From Dysgonomonas sp. ZJ279 (lineage in GTDB: Bacteria > Bacteroidota > Bacteroidia > Bacteroidales > Dysgonomonadaceae): a stretch of DNA of 64,000 nt. Position 1 is the stretch's first letter; every line of letters starts with the position of its first letter. The stretch spans positions 32,723 to 96,722 of the forward strand of contig NZ_JAAKEL010000010.1 of NCBI RefSeq assembly GCF_011039205.1, read 5' to 3'. Position numbers and translations under genes: made by a program. Below, piece by piece: positions 45,728 through 54,976 of the stretch. Below the pieces are notes generated by a model. That model was not told where the DNA came from. It saw only the letters and a program-made list of their open reading frames with translations, and searched no databases.

Positions 45728-48055
45728 TTATTCATTTTTTAGCGAATCTACAGGATTTGTATTGGCTGCTCGCCAGCTTTGTACACTCACAGTTACAACT
45801 GTAATAAAAAATATAATCAGACCGCTAACAAGAAATACCCACCAGTGCATCGGGGTTTTATATGCGAAATTTTCAAGCCAGATATCTATGGCATAGTAAA
45901 CTATCGGAGTAGCGATGAGAAAACAAATACCTAGAATAATAATGTATGTTTTATTAAACATTATAAGTATTTCACTGATAGATGCTCCTAAAACCTTACG
46001 GATACTGATCTCTCTACGACGATATTCACTCTCGAAAAGAACCAGTCCGAAGACACCAACCATAGAAATAATAATTGCTATCAAGCTAAAAAGTGATATT
46101 AGGGAGGTTAGGTTCTGCTCTTTTTCGTAGAGGCTATTCAGCACATTGTCGTAAAAACGAACATCAAAAGGGTAATCAGGATCAATATGTTTTAATGATG
46201 CCTTAACATGTTCCATAGCCGCGTACATATCACTACCAGCTTCTACACGTATATAAGCATAATTAGGATTCATTCCCCAATTATGGATACCCCATACATA
46301 GAAGGCCATAGGTGTGACAGTATTGCGGAAAGATGCAAACTTGACATCTGGGATAAAACCGATTATCTCTGCCTCATCTAGAAATTTATTTAATTCCAAA
46401 TTATATTTTTTCCGTGCCGCCTCATTAAATATATAAACACCATGATTCGTTTTTTCATCATCTTCCCTGAAGTTTCGCCCATCAGTAATATCTATACCTA
46501 CGACTTCCAAAAAAGAAGGATCGACAGGGAAACACTGGAAGTCGATAACTTCATTTTTATACTTTCGTCCCCATCCCATATAACTATCTCTACTAGAAAG
46601 CACTGCAAACCCCGATGTCACATTATCGATACCTGCAAAGGACTTTAATCCGTTGGTAAAAGCACTTTTGTTATCGTTTATCTTGGTATTCAAATCCGTT
46701 ACGATCAATTGATCTTTGTCAAAACCCAAGGAAGCATTTTGCATATAGTAATTTTGCAAATACATAAACGATGCACTAATAATCAATGCAATCGACACAC
46801 TGAACTGTAAACCGATCAACAGATTTCTCAACTGACGACCCTTAGGCGAAAGACCAAAACTACCTTTCAGTACAAGTGCAGGCTCAAAAGATGTCATATA
46901 ATAGGCAGGATAAATACCGGAAACAACGCCAAGCAATAATGACAATAAACCTGTTAATACGATCAACGAAGGATAGGAAGATAAAAGAATCTCGGCGCTT
47001 ATCAGTTTAGTAATTGCAGGAAACATCGAGAAAAGCTGAATCCAGACTAGAGAGAGGATAAATGCGAAAAAGCTGATTATAATAGTCTCTAACAGAAGCG
47101 AACGTCTTAAATCCGATTCGCCGGCTCCAAGAACTTTTTGTGTATTGATGCTCTTAATACGCATTGGAGCCAGAGCCATACTAAAGTTTGTAAAATTAAC
47201 CGCAGCAATTATTAATATCGCAATAGCTATAGTAAAAAGTACTATAATAGTCTGACTACTCGTTTTAGGTATTTCATCATATTGTATACCTATAATAGTG
47301 TGTAAATCTTTCAGCTGAGTAAATTGTAAATGACCTTCCAAAAAGTTTTTTTGCTCTTCAGGTACATTCAGATTTTCTCCCAAACCTTTCGGGATATCCG
47401 AAGAATTTAGTTTCACAAAGACATTATAATTTGAATTACCCCAATTATTCAAATTTTCATCCTTCGGCATAGTTCGTACTATGACATTTTCAACAGATGA
47501 ATTGCGAGGAAAATCTTTATATACACCCCCAATTATAAAGTTTTGTGATTGCCCCTTTAATATTTTACCCAAAGCAGATTCTTTTCCGAATATTTTCTTT
47601 GCAAGGCTCTGAGGAACGAGTATTTTATCAGGTTCATTCAAAGCATCGGCAGTTCCTTCTATCATTTTAAAATCGAATATCTTGGTATAAGAAGGATAAA
47701 CAGCAATATCCTTTTCCCAATAATGGACAGGAACTCCATCAATATCGATACTGAAATATATCTTTTTAACAAAACTTTTAAGTGTACCGGCTTCAATAGC
47801 AGGAGACGACTCGAACAAGACATCCGCAAGACCTCTTGATATAATGGATTGTTTTCCTCCTTCGTTGTTCACCCATTCGACACGATAGATCTTATCTGCG
47901 TCTTTATCGAAATTATCAAAGTTATAATCATAATCCACCTGCATCATGATTACAACAAAAGAGGCAAAAGCCACACTCAATCCTAAAATATTGAGTATGC
48001 TAGCCATTTTGAAGCGTTTCAGCGTACTTAAAAAATTTCTTATAATAGTTCTCAT
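45728..48055 (-). CDS. MacB/FtsX-type ABC permease 2
   Basis: A 775-residue paralogue. It shares its N-terminus with permease 3 (RTIIRNFLSTLKRFKMASIL) and then diverges. FtsX motifs are MRIKSINTQKVLGAGESDLR and EYRRREISIRKVLGASISEI; it ends TNPVDSLKNE. The two periplasmic domains differ most between paralogues, which would suit different partners or substrates. It lies 63 bp upstream of permease 3. Confidence 0.9.
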   Translation of the reverse strand: MRTIIRNFLSTLKRFKMASILNILGLSVAFASFVVIMMQVDYDYNFDNFDKDADKIYRVEWVNNEGGKQSIISRGLADVLFESSPAIEAGTLKSFVKKIYFSIDIDGVPVHYWEKDIAVYPSYTKIFDFKMIEGTADALNEPDKILVPQSLAKKIFGKESALGKILKGQSQNFIIGGVYKDFPRNSSVENVIVRTMPKDENLNNWGNSNYNVFVKLNSSDIPKGLGENLNVPEEQKNFLEGHLQFTQLKDLHTIIGIQYDEIPKTSSQTIIVLFTIAIAILIIAAVNFTNFSMALAPMRIKSINTQKVLGAGESDLRRSLLLETIIISFFAFILSLVWIQLFSMFPAITKLISAEILLSSYPSLIVLTGLLSLLLGVVSGIYPAYYMTSFEPALVLKGSFGLSPKGRQLRNLLIGLQFSVSIALIISASFMYLQNYYMQNASLGFDKDQLIVTDLNTKINDNKSAFTNGLKSFAGIDNVTSGFAVLSSRDSYMGWGRKYKNEVIDFQCFPVDPSFLEVVGIDITDGRNFREDDEKTNHGVYIFNEAARKKYNLELNKFLDEAEIIGFIPDVKFASFRNTVTPMAFYVWGIHNWGMNPNYAYIRVEAGSDMYAAMEHVKASLKHIDPDYPFDVRFYDNVLNSLYEKEQNLTSLISLFSLIAIIISMVGVFGLVLFESEYRRREISIRKVLGASISEILIMFNKTYIIILGICFLIATPIVYYAIDIWLENFAYKTPMHWWVFLVSGLIIFFITVVTVSVQSWRAANTNPVDSLKNE

Positions 48056-48082
48056 TTTTATACTTTACTTAAATCAGTGATA
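47982..48082 (-). repeat. 101-bp near-identical segment, copy B (start of permease 2)
   Basis: Second copy of the segment at 45591-45691, covering the first codons of permease 2 and 27 bp upstream. Confidence 0.85.
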
Positions 48083-48116
48083 TTATACAATTGGCCTATT
48101 TTTATATTAATTGTGG

Positions 48117-50447
48117 TTATTCAGTTTTTAATGAATCTACAGGATTTGCTTTTGCTGCTCTCCAGCTCTGTATGCTAACTGTAGCTATCGTAATCAGAAA
48201 CACTAAAAATCCACTGGCAAAAAATACCCAGTAATAAATTGGAGTTTTATAAGCGAAATTTTCAAGCCATTTTCCGACAAAATAGTAAGCCACCGGCATC
48301 GCTATCAGAAAGGCTATAAAAAGAAGTAAAAGCAAATCTTTATTAAGCATAAAAACAATTTGTGCTTCACTCGCTCCGTTTATTTTACGGATAGCTATTT
48401 GCTTGTTTTTTTGTCTCGTATTAAATAAGATTAATCCATAAACCCCCATAACAGCAATTACGATTGTAATAAATCCAAATAGCGTTATTAATTTGGACTG
48501 ATTTTCTTCCTTTTTATAAAGATCGTTCATTTTAGAATCAAGAAAATTCAAATCGAAAGTCTCATCATTGAATTTGCTCCAAGTCTTCTCAATGTAATCG
48601 ATTGTTTCAGGTGTATTCTGTCCTGATATTTTGATGTACATAAATTTAATCCAGCCTTTTTGATCATTAAGTACTACATAGCCCATCGGCTCTATGGCAT
48701 AGTGCAATGATTGAAAATTGATATCCTTTGCTATCCCTACTATAATACCCGGATTAAAACACTCGAAATCTTTGCCTACAATACTTTTATCCAATCCGTA
48801 TTTTTCGAGAAACTTCTCGTTAAATATAATTTGCTCCTGTCCGATCGTATCATTTTTTGTAAAATTATTTCCCGCCAAAATATCAACACCAAAAAAATCT
48901 AAAAAATCGGGAGTAACTGACCATGCAACGACTTTCTGTAGAAATTGCCCTTCAAAATTTCTGTTCCAACTCATCCCGATGTAGCCCGGAAGATGCTCCG
49001 ATGCCGTAAACCCTTTTACATTCGGATTTTTATTAAGTTCTTCAGCAAAGGTTTTCAGATCGGTTTTCAAACCAGCAACAGGGAGGTATACTATATTTTC
49101 TTTCTGTATTCCTATCGAATAATTCTGCATATACTTATTCTGTATTTGCATAAAAGAGGAAACTACGATGAGTACCATAGCTGCTGTAAACTGTATGGTG
49201 ATCAATACATTTCTCAATTTAACACCTCTTGGTGATAAAGCAAAAGAAGCATTCAGTGCAACTGCTTCGTTGAATGAGGTCACATATTTCGTAGGATATA
49301 ATCCGACAAGAAACGACAGGAACAAAAGGATTACACCTACTGCACTAATAACAAATATATTCTGATCAAAAGATAAATCGGCATCGAATAAACTACTTAA
49401 AGTTGTTTTCTGGAAAAAATAGAGATACAGCAGAGCAAGCATGAATGAGATGAGAGTTAAAAATAAGCCTTCGAATAAAATAGATATTCTCAACAACATT
49501 TTATGGATACCCAATATTTTATGGATATTAATATTCCTGATACGTGAAGATGCCATAGCTATAGAGAAGTTAATATAATTGGTATATACAATTACCAATA
49601 TAACTACTCCAATAGCTATCAATGATAAAAATAAAGTTTTCCGGGCTGTGTTCTGATTCAGATGTAAGTCAGTCAGGGGAGTTAACTCATAATCTTCGCG
49701 GATTGTCGGATCTTCATCCTGAGCTTTAAGAGTGGCTTCGCCCCGAAATTCAGCTCCATTCAATTTTTCCTGTAATTGGGTGTAAGTGCCAGGTAAGAGT
49801 TCAAAATAGCCTTTGTATGCCCAGTTGTTTTGATTATAATCAACCAGTTTTGTATATATGCCATTTGTCAGACTGCAATTTTCAGGAAAGTCTTTATAAA
49901 CAGCATCTATAGTTATAGGTTGTTGTGAAAAATGATCGTATATAACCTGACCGACAGGATTTTGATCTCCAAATATCTTTTTAGCTACACTTTCTGATAT
50001 TAAAGCCCTGTTATCGATTTCAAGCGTTTTTGAAACATCTCCTAATATTATTTCAGGAGTGAAAATATCTAAAAAACCGCTTGTAGTAAAGACCAAATTC
50101 TCTGTATGCGTGACATGCTTATTGTCTTTACCATAGATATCGAAAGAATTTTCATCCCAACTTTGCAATAAGCAGTAATTGTTTATTTCGGAAAATTCTT
50201 GTACCATACTTTCAGCCACAGGAACACTAATAGTTGATATACGTATGCCATCGGAAGGATAATAACGACTAAAATTATAGATATTATCAGACTTTGTAAA
50301 TTGTCTATTGAACGTGGCATCGTAGCATGTTTGTATACCAATAATTATAAAAACAGCAAATGCGAGAGATAAACCGACTATATTAATAATAGACGGCACC
50401 CTGAAGCGCTTTAGCAGATGAACAAAGTTCTCAAATATGAAACCCAT
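48117..50447 (-). CDS. MacB/FtsX-type ABC permease 1
   Basis: A 776-residue paralogue with the same plan. The N-terminus (FENFVHLLKRFRVPSIINIV) is similar but not identical to permeases 2 and 3. FtsX motifs are SRIRNINIHKILGIHKMLLR and RQKNKQIAIRKINGASEAQI; it ends ANPVDSLKTE. It is the permease closest to the ATPase gene (52 bp), so it may be the ancestral or main partner. Confidence 0.9.
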   Translation of the reverse strand: MGFIFENFVHLLKRFRVPSIINIVGLSLAFAVFIIIGIQTCYDATFNRQFTKSDNIYNFSRYYPSDGIRISTISVPVAESMVQEFSEINNYCLLQSWDENSFDIYGKDNKHVTHTENLVFTTSGFLDIFTPEIILGDVSKTLEIDNRALISESVAKKIFGDQNPVGQVIYDHFSQQPITIDAVYKDFPENCSLTNGIYTKLVDYNQNNWAYKGYFELLPGTYTQLQEKLNGAEFRGEATLKAQDEDPTIREDYELTPLTDLHLNQNTARKTLFLSLIAIGVVILVIVYTNYINFSIAMASSRIRNINIHKILGIHKMLLRISILFEGLFLTLISFMLALLYLYFFQKTTLSSLFDADLSFDQNIFVISAVGVILLFLSFLVGLYPTKYVTSFNEAVALNASFALSPRGVKLRNVLITIQFTAAMVLIVVSSFMQIQNKYMQNYSIGIQKENIVYLPVAGLKTDLKTFAEELNKNPNVKGFTASEHLPGYIGMSWNRNFEGQFLQKVVAWSVTPDFLDFFGVDILAGNNFTKNDTIGQEQIIFNEKFLEKYGLDKSIVGKDFECFNPGIIVGIAKDINFQSLHYAIEPMGYVVLNDQKGWIKFMYIKISGQNTPETIDYIEKTWSKFNDETFDLNFLDSKMNDLYKKEENQSKLITLFGFITIVIAVMGVYGLILFNTRQKNKQIAIRKINGASEAQIVFMLNKDLLLLLFIAFLIAMPVAYYFVGKWLENFAYKTPIYYWVFFASGFLVFLITIATVSIQSWRAAKANPVDSLKTE

Positions 50448-50499
50448 AGTCGTATTTATTTTTTCTAAAAGTGATATAAAAGTTTTCCAATAGGCTTAT

Positions 50500-51180
50500 T
50501 TACATCTTACCTTCAACCTCTGTCACAACCTGCCCGTCAAATAAGTTGATAACACGGTGAGCAAAAGAAGCATCATGCTGAGAGTGAGTAACCATTACGA
50601 TTGTAGAACCTTCCTGATTCAGTTCGGTAAGAAGATCCATCACATCTTTTCCGTTTTTTGAATCCAAATTACCGGTAGGCTCATCGGCTAATATCAATTT
50701 AGGATTAGCAACTACGGCACGAGCAATAGCGACACGCTGTTGTTGTCCACCCGATAACTGATTTGGAAAATGGTTGGCACGGTGGCTGATACTCATCTTA
50801 CGGAGCGTTTCTTCAACACGTTGTTTTCGTTCCGATGCTTTTACTTTGAGATAAACCAATGGTAATTCGACATTTTCAAACACGGTCATTTCTTCTATCA
50901 GATTGAAACTTTGGAATACAAAACCCAGATTGCCTTTTCGAGCTTGTGTACGTTCCTTTTCTTTCAAATTACCAACTTCTTTACCATTGAGCAAATATTT
51001 TCCCGATGTAGGATTGTCCAACAAACCAAGTATATTCAACAAGGTAGATTTACCACAACCCGAAGGTCCCATGATAGCTATAAATTCGCCAGCATCTACA
51101 TGCAACGATATATTGTTTAATGCTACTGTTTCTACTTCTTCGGTACGGAATACTTTTCTTAAATCATTAATTTGTATCAT
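50500..51180 (-). CDS. LolD/MacB-type ABC transporter ATPase
   Basis: A 226-residue ATPase of the MacB/LolD/FtsE group: Walker [10 protein letters not shown] (38-46), signature LSGGQQQR (142-149), Walker [13 protein letters not shown] (from 162), and switch His in VTHSQHDA. It is the only ATPase in an operon with four FtsX-type permeases, so it probably serves all of them. It lies 48 bp after the HlyD-type adaptor gene. Confidence 0.95.
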   Translation of the reverse strand: MIQINDLRKVFRTEEVETVALNNISLHVDAGEFIAIMGPSGCGKSTLLNILGLLDNPTSGKYLLNGKEVGNLKEKERTQARKGNLGFVFQSFNLIEEMTVFENVELPLVYLKVKASERKQRVEETLRKMSISHRANHFPNQLSGGQQQRVAIARAVVANPKLILADEPTGNLDSKNGKDVMDLLTELNQEGSTIVMVTHSQHDASFAHRVINLFDGQVVTEVEGKM

Positions 51181-51228
51181 AATTGACTATTTAAATTTGT
51201 TATTATTCTTGTTATTTTATTTAAAAGG

Positions 51229-52479
51229 TTATTTTAAAATTAACTCTTGTACATCGCCATACGAATCATAGGCTGATGTGATCACTTTCTCTCCGGGCTC
51301 CAGTCCGCTGGTTACTTCATAAAAATTAGGATTCTGACGACCGATAGTTATATTCCGTCTCACGGCTTTGCTTCCATCCGGTGATACAACGAATATCCAC
51401 TGTCCACCAGTTGTCTGATAAAAAACACCTCTTGGAATAAGCACTGCATCAACAGGCTGGCCCAGTTGTAAATTTATATAATAAGTCTGTCCGGCTCTAA
51501 TATTATCGGGACGCTCACCTTCGAATACGAAATCGGTTTTGAATTGTTTTTCACGCACTTCAGGATATACTTTTCGCACACGCAAAGCAAAGTTTTTATC
51601 CTGACGCTCAAATGTCCCATCCAATCCTGCTCTTACGCGGTCTATGTAATGCTCATCGATCATGGCTTCCACTTTATAGTCTGACAAAACACTGATCTGC
51701 CCTACTCGTCCACCGCTATTGATCGATTGACCTATTTCGACATCGAGTAAACCTAATTGCCCATCAACAGGAGCTTTTACATTCAGATTATCGACACGTT
51801 GGCGTACCAATATTAGATTCTTACGAATATTATGTAAGCTTTCTTCCATCTGATCGATTTGAATTCCTCGATAAATCGAGTCTTGTTTCTGACGTTCCAC
51901 AACTAAACTGCGACCATTAACTGCATATTCGTAATCTTCTTTAGCTTGCAGATATTCTTCTTTAGACGAGAGTTTTTCAGCATACAATTGTTTGTATTGC
52001 TCATATTTGCGCTTCTTTCGTTCAACATCCATATCGAGCTGGAGTTTTTCCTTTTTAAGGTTTAATTTTTCCTGTTCCATCGAAACTTGCGTATTACGTA
52101 AAAAGTTCTGCTTCTCTGCCAATTGAGCTTCGCTATCCAGAATATTGAGACTCAACATCGGATTAGTAAGCTGTATAACAATGTCTCCTTTACGTACTTC
52201 CGAACCTTCCTCTATAAGTTTCTCCGCAACCATTCCGCCTTCTATTGCGCTTAACTGAATCGTATTGATTGGCTGCACTTGTCCACTAATACGGACATAA
52301 TCGTTAAACTGACCATGTGTAACTTCCTGAACAGTCACCCTATCCTTCTCTACATTAAGCTTGGATGAGTGATCTCCAAATACAAGCCATATAATAACTA
52401 TAAGGAATATGAGACCGCCAATAAGAAAAGGTATATGCTTCTTTTTCAATCCTTTTTTTTGTTCAATAATTGTATCCAT
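51229..52479 (-). CDS. HlyD/MacA-type periplasmic adaptor
   Basis: A 416-residue adaptor anchored by one N-terminal helix (about residues 17-35, FLIGGLIFLIVIIWLVF). Lipoyl halves are at about 65-100 (AIEGGMVAEKLIEEGSEVRK) and 230-255 (VKAPVDGQLGLLDVEIGQSI), with a long coiled coil (about 110-225), a barrel and a membrane-proximal domain ending GLEPGEKVITSAYDSYG. It joins the FtsX permeases to TolC. It starts 25 bp after the TolC gene. Confidence 0.93.
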   Translation of the reverse strand: MDTIIEQKKGLKKKHIPFLIGGLIFLIVIIWLVFGDHSSKLNVEKDRVTVQEVTHGQFNDYVRISGQVQPINTIQLSAIEGGMVAEKLIEEGSEVRKGDIVIQLTNPMLSLNILDSEAQLAEKQNFLRNTQVSMEQEKLNLKKEKLQLDMDVERKKRKYEQYKQLYAEKLSSKEEYLQAKEDYEYAVNGRSLVVERQKQDSIYRGIQIDQMEESLHNIRKNLILVRQRVDNLNVKAPVDGQLGLLDVEIGQSINSGGRVGQISVLSDYKVEAMIDEHYIDRVRAGLDGTFERQDKNFALRVRKVYPEVREKQFKTDFVFEGERPDNIRAGQTYYINLQLGQPVDAVLIPRGVFYQTTGGQWIFVVSPDGSKAVRRNITIGRQNPNFYEVTSGLEPGEKVITSAYDSYGDVQELILK

Positions 52480-52504
52480 ATATATTGTTTGTTATATTTT
52501 ATTT

Positions 52505-53836
52505 CTACTCGTTTATAATTATAAATGGCTCACCTTTGTAATATTCGACTAATTTATGTTTCAGTTGAAATCTAAGTTTAGAATTTAATTCCTCTGCTCT
52601 AGCCTGAAGTAGTCTATTCGCTGTTATATGCAAATCGAGAGCATTTATAAGTCCCTCAATATACTTACGCTGATTTACCTGATGAGCAATATCCATAGCA
52701 TCTACTTGTTTTTTTGCCTGATAATATTGGTCTGCTTCTCCATTCATATCGGCTACAGCCTGCTCTATCTCACTATGCAAAGTCCGTAGTGTTTTATCGC
52801 GCTCAGCCTGCGCCATTACAACCTCAGCCTTACCACGCCTTACTTGTGCCGATCGAGAGAATCCATTGAATATAGGGATGCTGAGAGTAAAACCGACATA
52901 ACGGCCTACCTTATTTCTAAATTGTTCATTAAATGAAGAATAGTTACTCCCATCCATATAACGTGAAAAGTTTGTATTATAGCCACCATCAACAGAGAGT
53001 GTTGGAAACAATACGCCTTTTGCCGATTTATAGGCTAATTTTTGAGACTTCAGTTTCGACTCTGCCGCCACAGCTTTGGGGATAAATAGTCTAGATTGCT
53101 CAAAGATACTGATCGCTGTATCTTGCGATTTGACTATTAGTGGTGTAGTAGCAGAATCTGAAACATGAAGGACGTCTTCTATAGGAAAATTCATTTTCTC
53201 TTTCAGTTTTATAACTGCAATGGCCAGTATATTCTTCTGACGAGTCAGATTATAATTATTCTCGGCTTCCTGAGCCGATATTTCGGCTACATCCGGATAA
53301 CTCTTTACACCGAGTTCTGCCATTCGTGTTATTTGTTTTAGTGTCTCGGTGCTCTCCTCGAGCTGTGCCTCCGCCAATCTGACTAATTCTGTACTATATA
53401 ATACATTGAAGAAACATTCCATTGTTTCGTAAGCTATAAGATCCTTTACTGCCTCTAGCTGCTGCCTGCCCATCAGTTTATTTACTCGTTGTAATCTTAC
53501 TCTGGTGATACTCGTCAGTCCATCAAACAATATTAAAGACGAATAAAGATTGTAGTTGTTACTAAACGAGTTCACATCAGTATAGGTATTTGTCTCAGAA
53601 TCGAGACCACGACCAAAATTAAAATTGGCATTCGTATTAGCATTTATGGATGGCAATAACCGTCCGATGGCTTCCAGATAATTCTGATGATAGATTGTAT
53701 TCTGGGCTTCTTGTTTCCTCTTTTCCAGACTGTTTTCTACGGCGTATTGCATACACTCTTCCAGTGTCCATTCTTTTTCCTGAGCCTTACCTGTCTGGCT
53801 AATCAAAATTAAAACGATAATGTAGATGTATCTCAT
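52505..53836 (-). CDS. TolC-family outer-membrane channel, first gene of the MacB-like operon
   Basis: A 443-residue OMF protein with a signal peptide ending GKAQ. The coiled-coil repeats (LAEAQLEESTETLKQITRMA; SAEISAQEAE region; VRRGKAEVVMAQAERDKTLR) match TolC. It is the first gene after the sigma-54 promoter at 53862-53876, with a predicted leader of only about 15 nt. The tripartite system TolC-HlyD-MacB/FtsX would export a periplasmic or membrane substrate such as a peptide, lipid or lipoprotein. Confidence 0.92.
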   Translation of the reverse strand: MRYIYIIVLILISQTGKAQEKEWTLEECMQYAVENSLEKRKQEAQNTIYHQNYLEAIGRLLPSINANTNANFNFGRGLDSETNTYTDVNSFSNNYNLYSSLILFDGLTSITRVRLQRVNKLMGRQQLEAVKDLIAYETMECFFNVLYSTELVRLAEAQLEESTETLKQITRMAELGVKSYPDVAEISAQEAENNYNLTRQKNILAIAVIKLKEKMNFPIEDVLHVSDSATTPLIVKSQDTAISIFEQSRLFIPKAVAAESKLKSQKLAYKSAKGVLFPTLSVDGGYNTNFSRYMDGSNYSSFNEQFRNKVGRYVGFTLSIPIFNGFSRSAQVRRGKAEVVMAQAERDKTLRTLHSEIEQAVADMNGEADQYYQAKKQVDAMDIAHQVNQRKYIEGLINALDLHITANRLLQARAEELNSKLRFQLKHKLVEYYKGEPFIIINE

Positions 53837-53861
53837 AAGTGGTGCTTTTACTATTTATTAA

Positions 53862-53876
53862 GCCAATAGCATGCCA
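53862..53876 (-). promoter_or_regulatory. sigma-54 (-24/-12) promoter of the MacB-like exporter operon
   Basis: The minus strand reads TGGCATGCTATTGGC. The GG and GC pairs have the exact sigma-54 spacing (consensus TGGCACG-N4-TTGC), with mismatches only at C6 and T13. It lies 26 bp before the TolC start codon, next to a locus encoding an NtrC-type activator. Confidence 0.82.
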
Positions 53877-53925
53877 AAACAATAATACACTTAATATCAA
53901 TTAATTATAAAAATAAAAAGGAGTA

Positions 53926-53952
53926 TATAGTGTAAATTATTTTTACACTATA
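53926..53952. promoter_or_regulatory. upstream activator-binding palindrome (putative UAS)
   Basis: Perfect 11-bp arms TATAGTGTAAA (53926-53936) and TTTACACTATA (53942-53952), spacer TTATT. The centre is about 63 bp upstream of the -24 element, a normal place for an enhancer-binding-protein site. No gene ends here, so a terminator is unlikely. A partial second site (GTGT, then TTTACA) follows at about 53955-53968. Confidence 0.68.
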
Positions 53953-54049
53953 GGGTGTTTTCTTTACAATTCGTATATTTTTTCATATAACTTTTGAGAC
54001 GAAATATCAGCATTAATGAAATTTTAAACTGTTTATTACTTTTAAACCC

Positions 54050-54057
54050 TAAATTTG
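54050..54057 (+). promoter_or_regulatory. -7 box of the hemolysin III-like gene
   Basis: TAAATTTG matches TAnnTTTG, 22 bp before the start at 54079. The -33 region has only a partial match (CTG/TTT). Confidence 0.5.
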
Positions 54058-54078
54058 TATTTCTTATATAAAATATGA

Positions 54079-54732
54079 ATGATGAGAACAAGAAATTATA
54101 CACAGAGCGAAGAAACTGCAAATGCCATATCGCATGGTGTAGGCATCCTGATCGGATTGATAGCCGGATGGTTTATGATTGCTGCTGCAATACAAAACGG
54201 CGACCCATGGGCTATAGGCAGTGTCAGCATTTACCTGTTCGGTATGCTCGCTTCTTACGTTACATCTACCTGGTATCATAGTTGCAGGCATGAAAAGCGA
54301 AAAGCATTACTCCGCAAATTCGATCATAGTGCTATCTACTTGCATATTGCCGGAACTTATTCACCGTTTACCTTACTTATATTACGTGATGTGGGAGCAT
54401 GGGGATGGTCTTTATTCGCTTTTGTATGGGTATCTGCCATTCTGGGCCTAATTGCAAGTTTCAAAAAACTGAAAGATCATAGCCATCTCGAAACTATCTG
54501 CTTTGTAGTAATGGGTGCCAGTATTCTTGTAGCCTTCAAACCTTTGCAAGAGACATTAGCCCCTATGGGATTGGTGAGCACCCTTTATTGGATAATTGCA
54601 GGAGGTGTTTCATATGTAGTTGGTGCTTTATTCTACTCTTGGAAAAAGAGGAGATATATGCATACTGTTTTCCATTTATTTGTCTTGGGAGGTAGTATAT
54701 GTCATATAATGGCAATATATAGTATCTTGTAA
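54079..54732 (+). CDS. hemolysin III / PAQR-type membrane protein
   Basis: A 217-residue seven-helix membrane protein of the HlyIII/PAQR (YqfA/TrhA) family. Conserved elements are AISHGVG near the N-terminus (residues 16-22), STWYHSCRHEKRKALLRKFD and HSAIYLHIAGTYSPFT in the loops, and a final helix region with HTVFHLFVLGGSICH; the histidines form the presumed metal site. Bacterial members are linked to membrane-lipid homeostasis; haemolysis is not implied. It is divergent from the exporter operon, sharing a 242-bp regulatory region. The start ATG at 54079 is chosen, though 54082 is equally possible. Confidence 0.9.
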   Translation: MMRTRNYTQSEETANAISHGVGILIGLIAGWFMIAAAIQNGDPWAIGSVSIYLFGMLASYVTSTWYHSCRHEKRKALLRKFDHSAIYLHIAGTYSPFTLLILRDVGAWGWSLFAFVWVSAILGLIASFKKLKDHSHLETICFVVMGASILVAFKPLQETLAPMGLVSTLYWIIAGGVSYVVGALFYSWKKRRYMHTVFHLFVLGGSICHIMAIYSIL

Positions 54733-54756
54733 TCATGAGTTTTATATCTTTCTGTT

Positions 54757-54840
54757 TGTCATTCCGAAACGCAGTGAGGAATCTATGGCTGTTATTTTGC
54801 TACAGAGACAGCAGATTCCTCACTGCGTTTCGGAATGACA
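54757..54840. repeat. palindromic element E3
   Basis: Perfect 28-bp inverted repeat (54757-54784, starting TGTCATTCCGAAACGC, and 54813-54840) with a 28-nt spacer. It begins 24 bp after the hemolysin III stop. Same family as E1, E2 and E4. Confidence 0.85.
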
Positions 54841-54976
54841 GATTCTTCTAAATTCAAACAAACCTATTAGTGATTTTGTTATTTATAAATCACCATTAAT
54901 AGGTATTGATAAAACACAGTCTATTCTCGATCTTTACCTATACTATAATATAAATAATTCACTAATAACTATTCTT

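Noticed and set aside
54079..54732. Haemolytic toxin interpretation of the hemolysin III-like gene
   Set aside because: The protein is a PAQR-type seven-helix membrane protein; the name is historical and sequence gives no sign of a secreted toxin.
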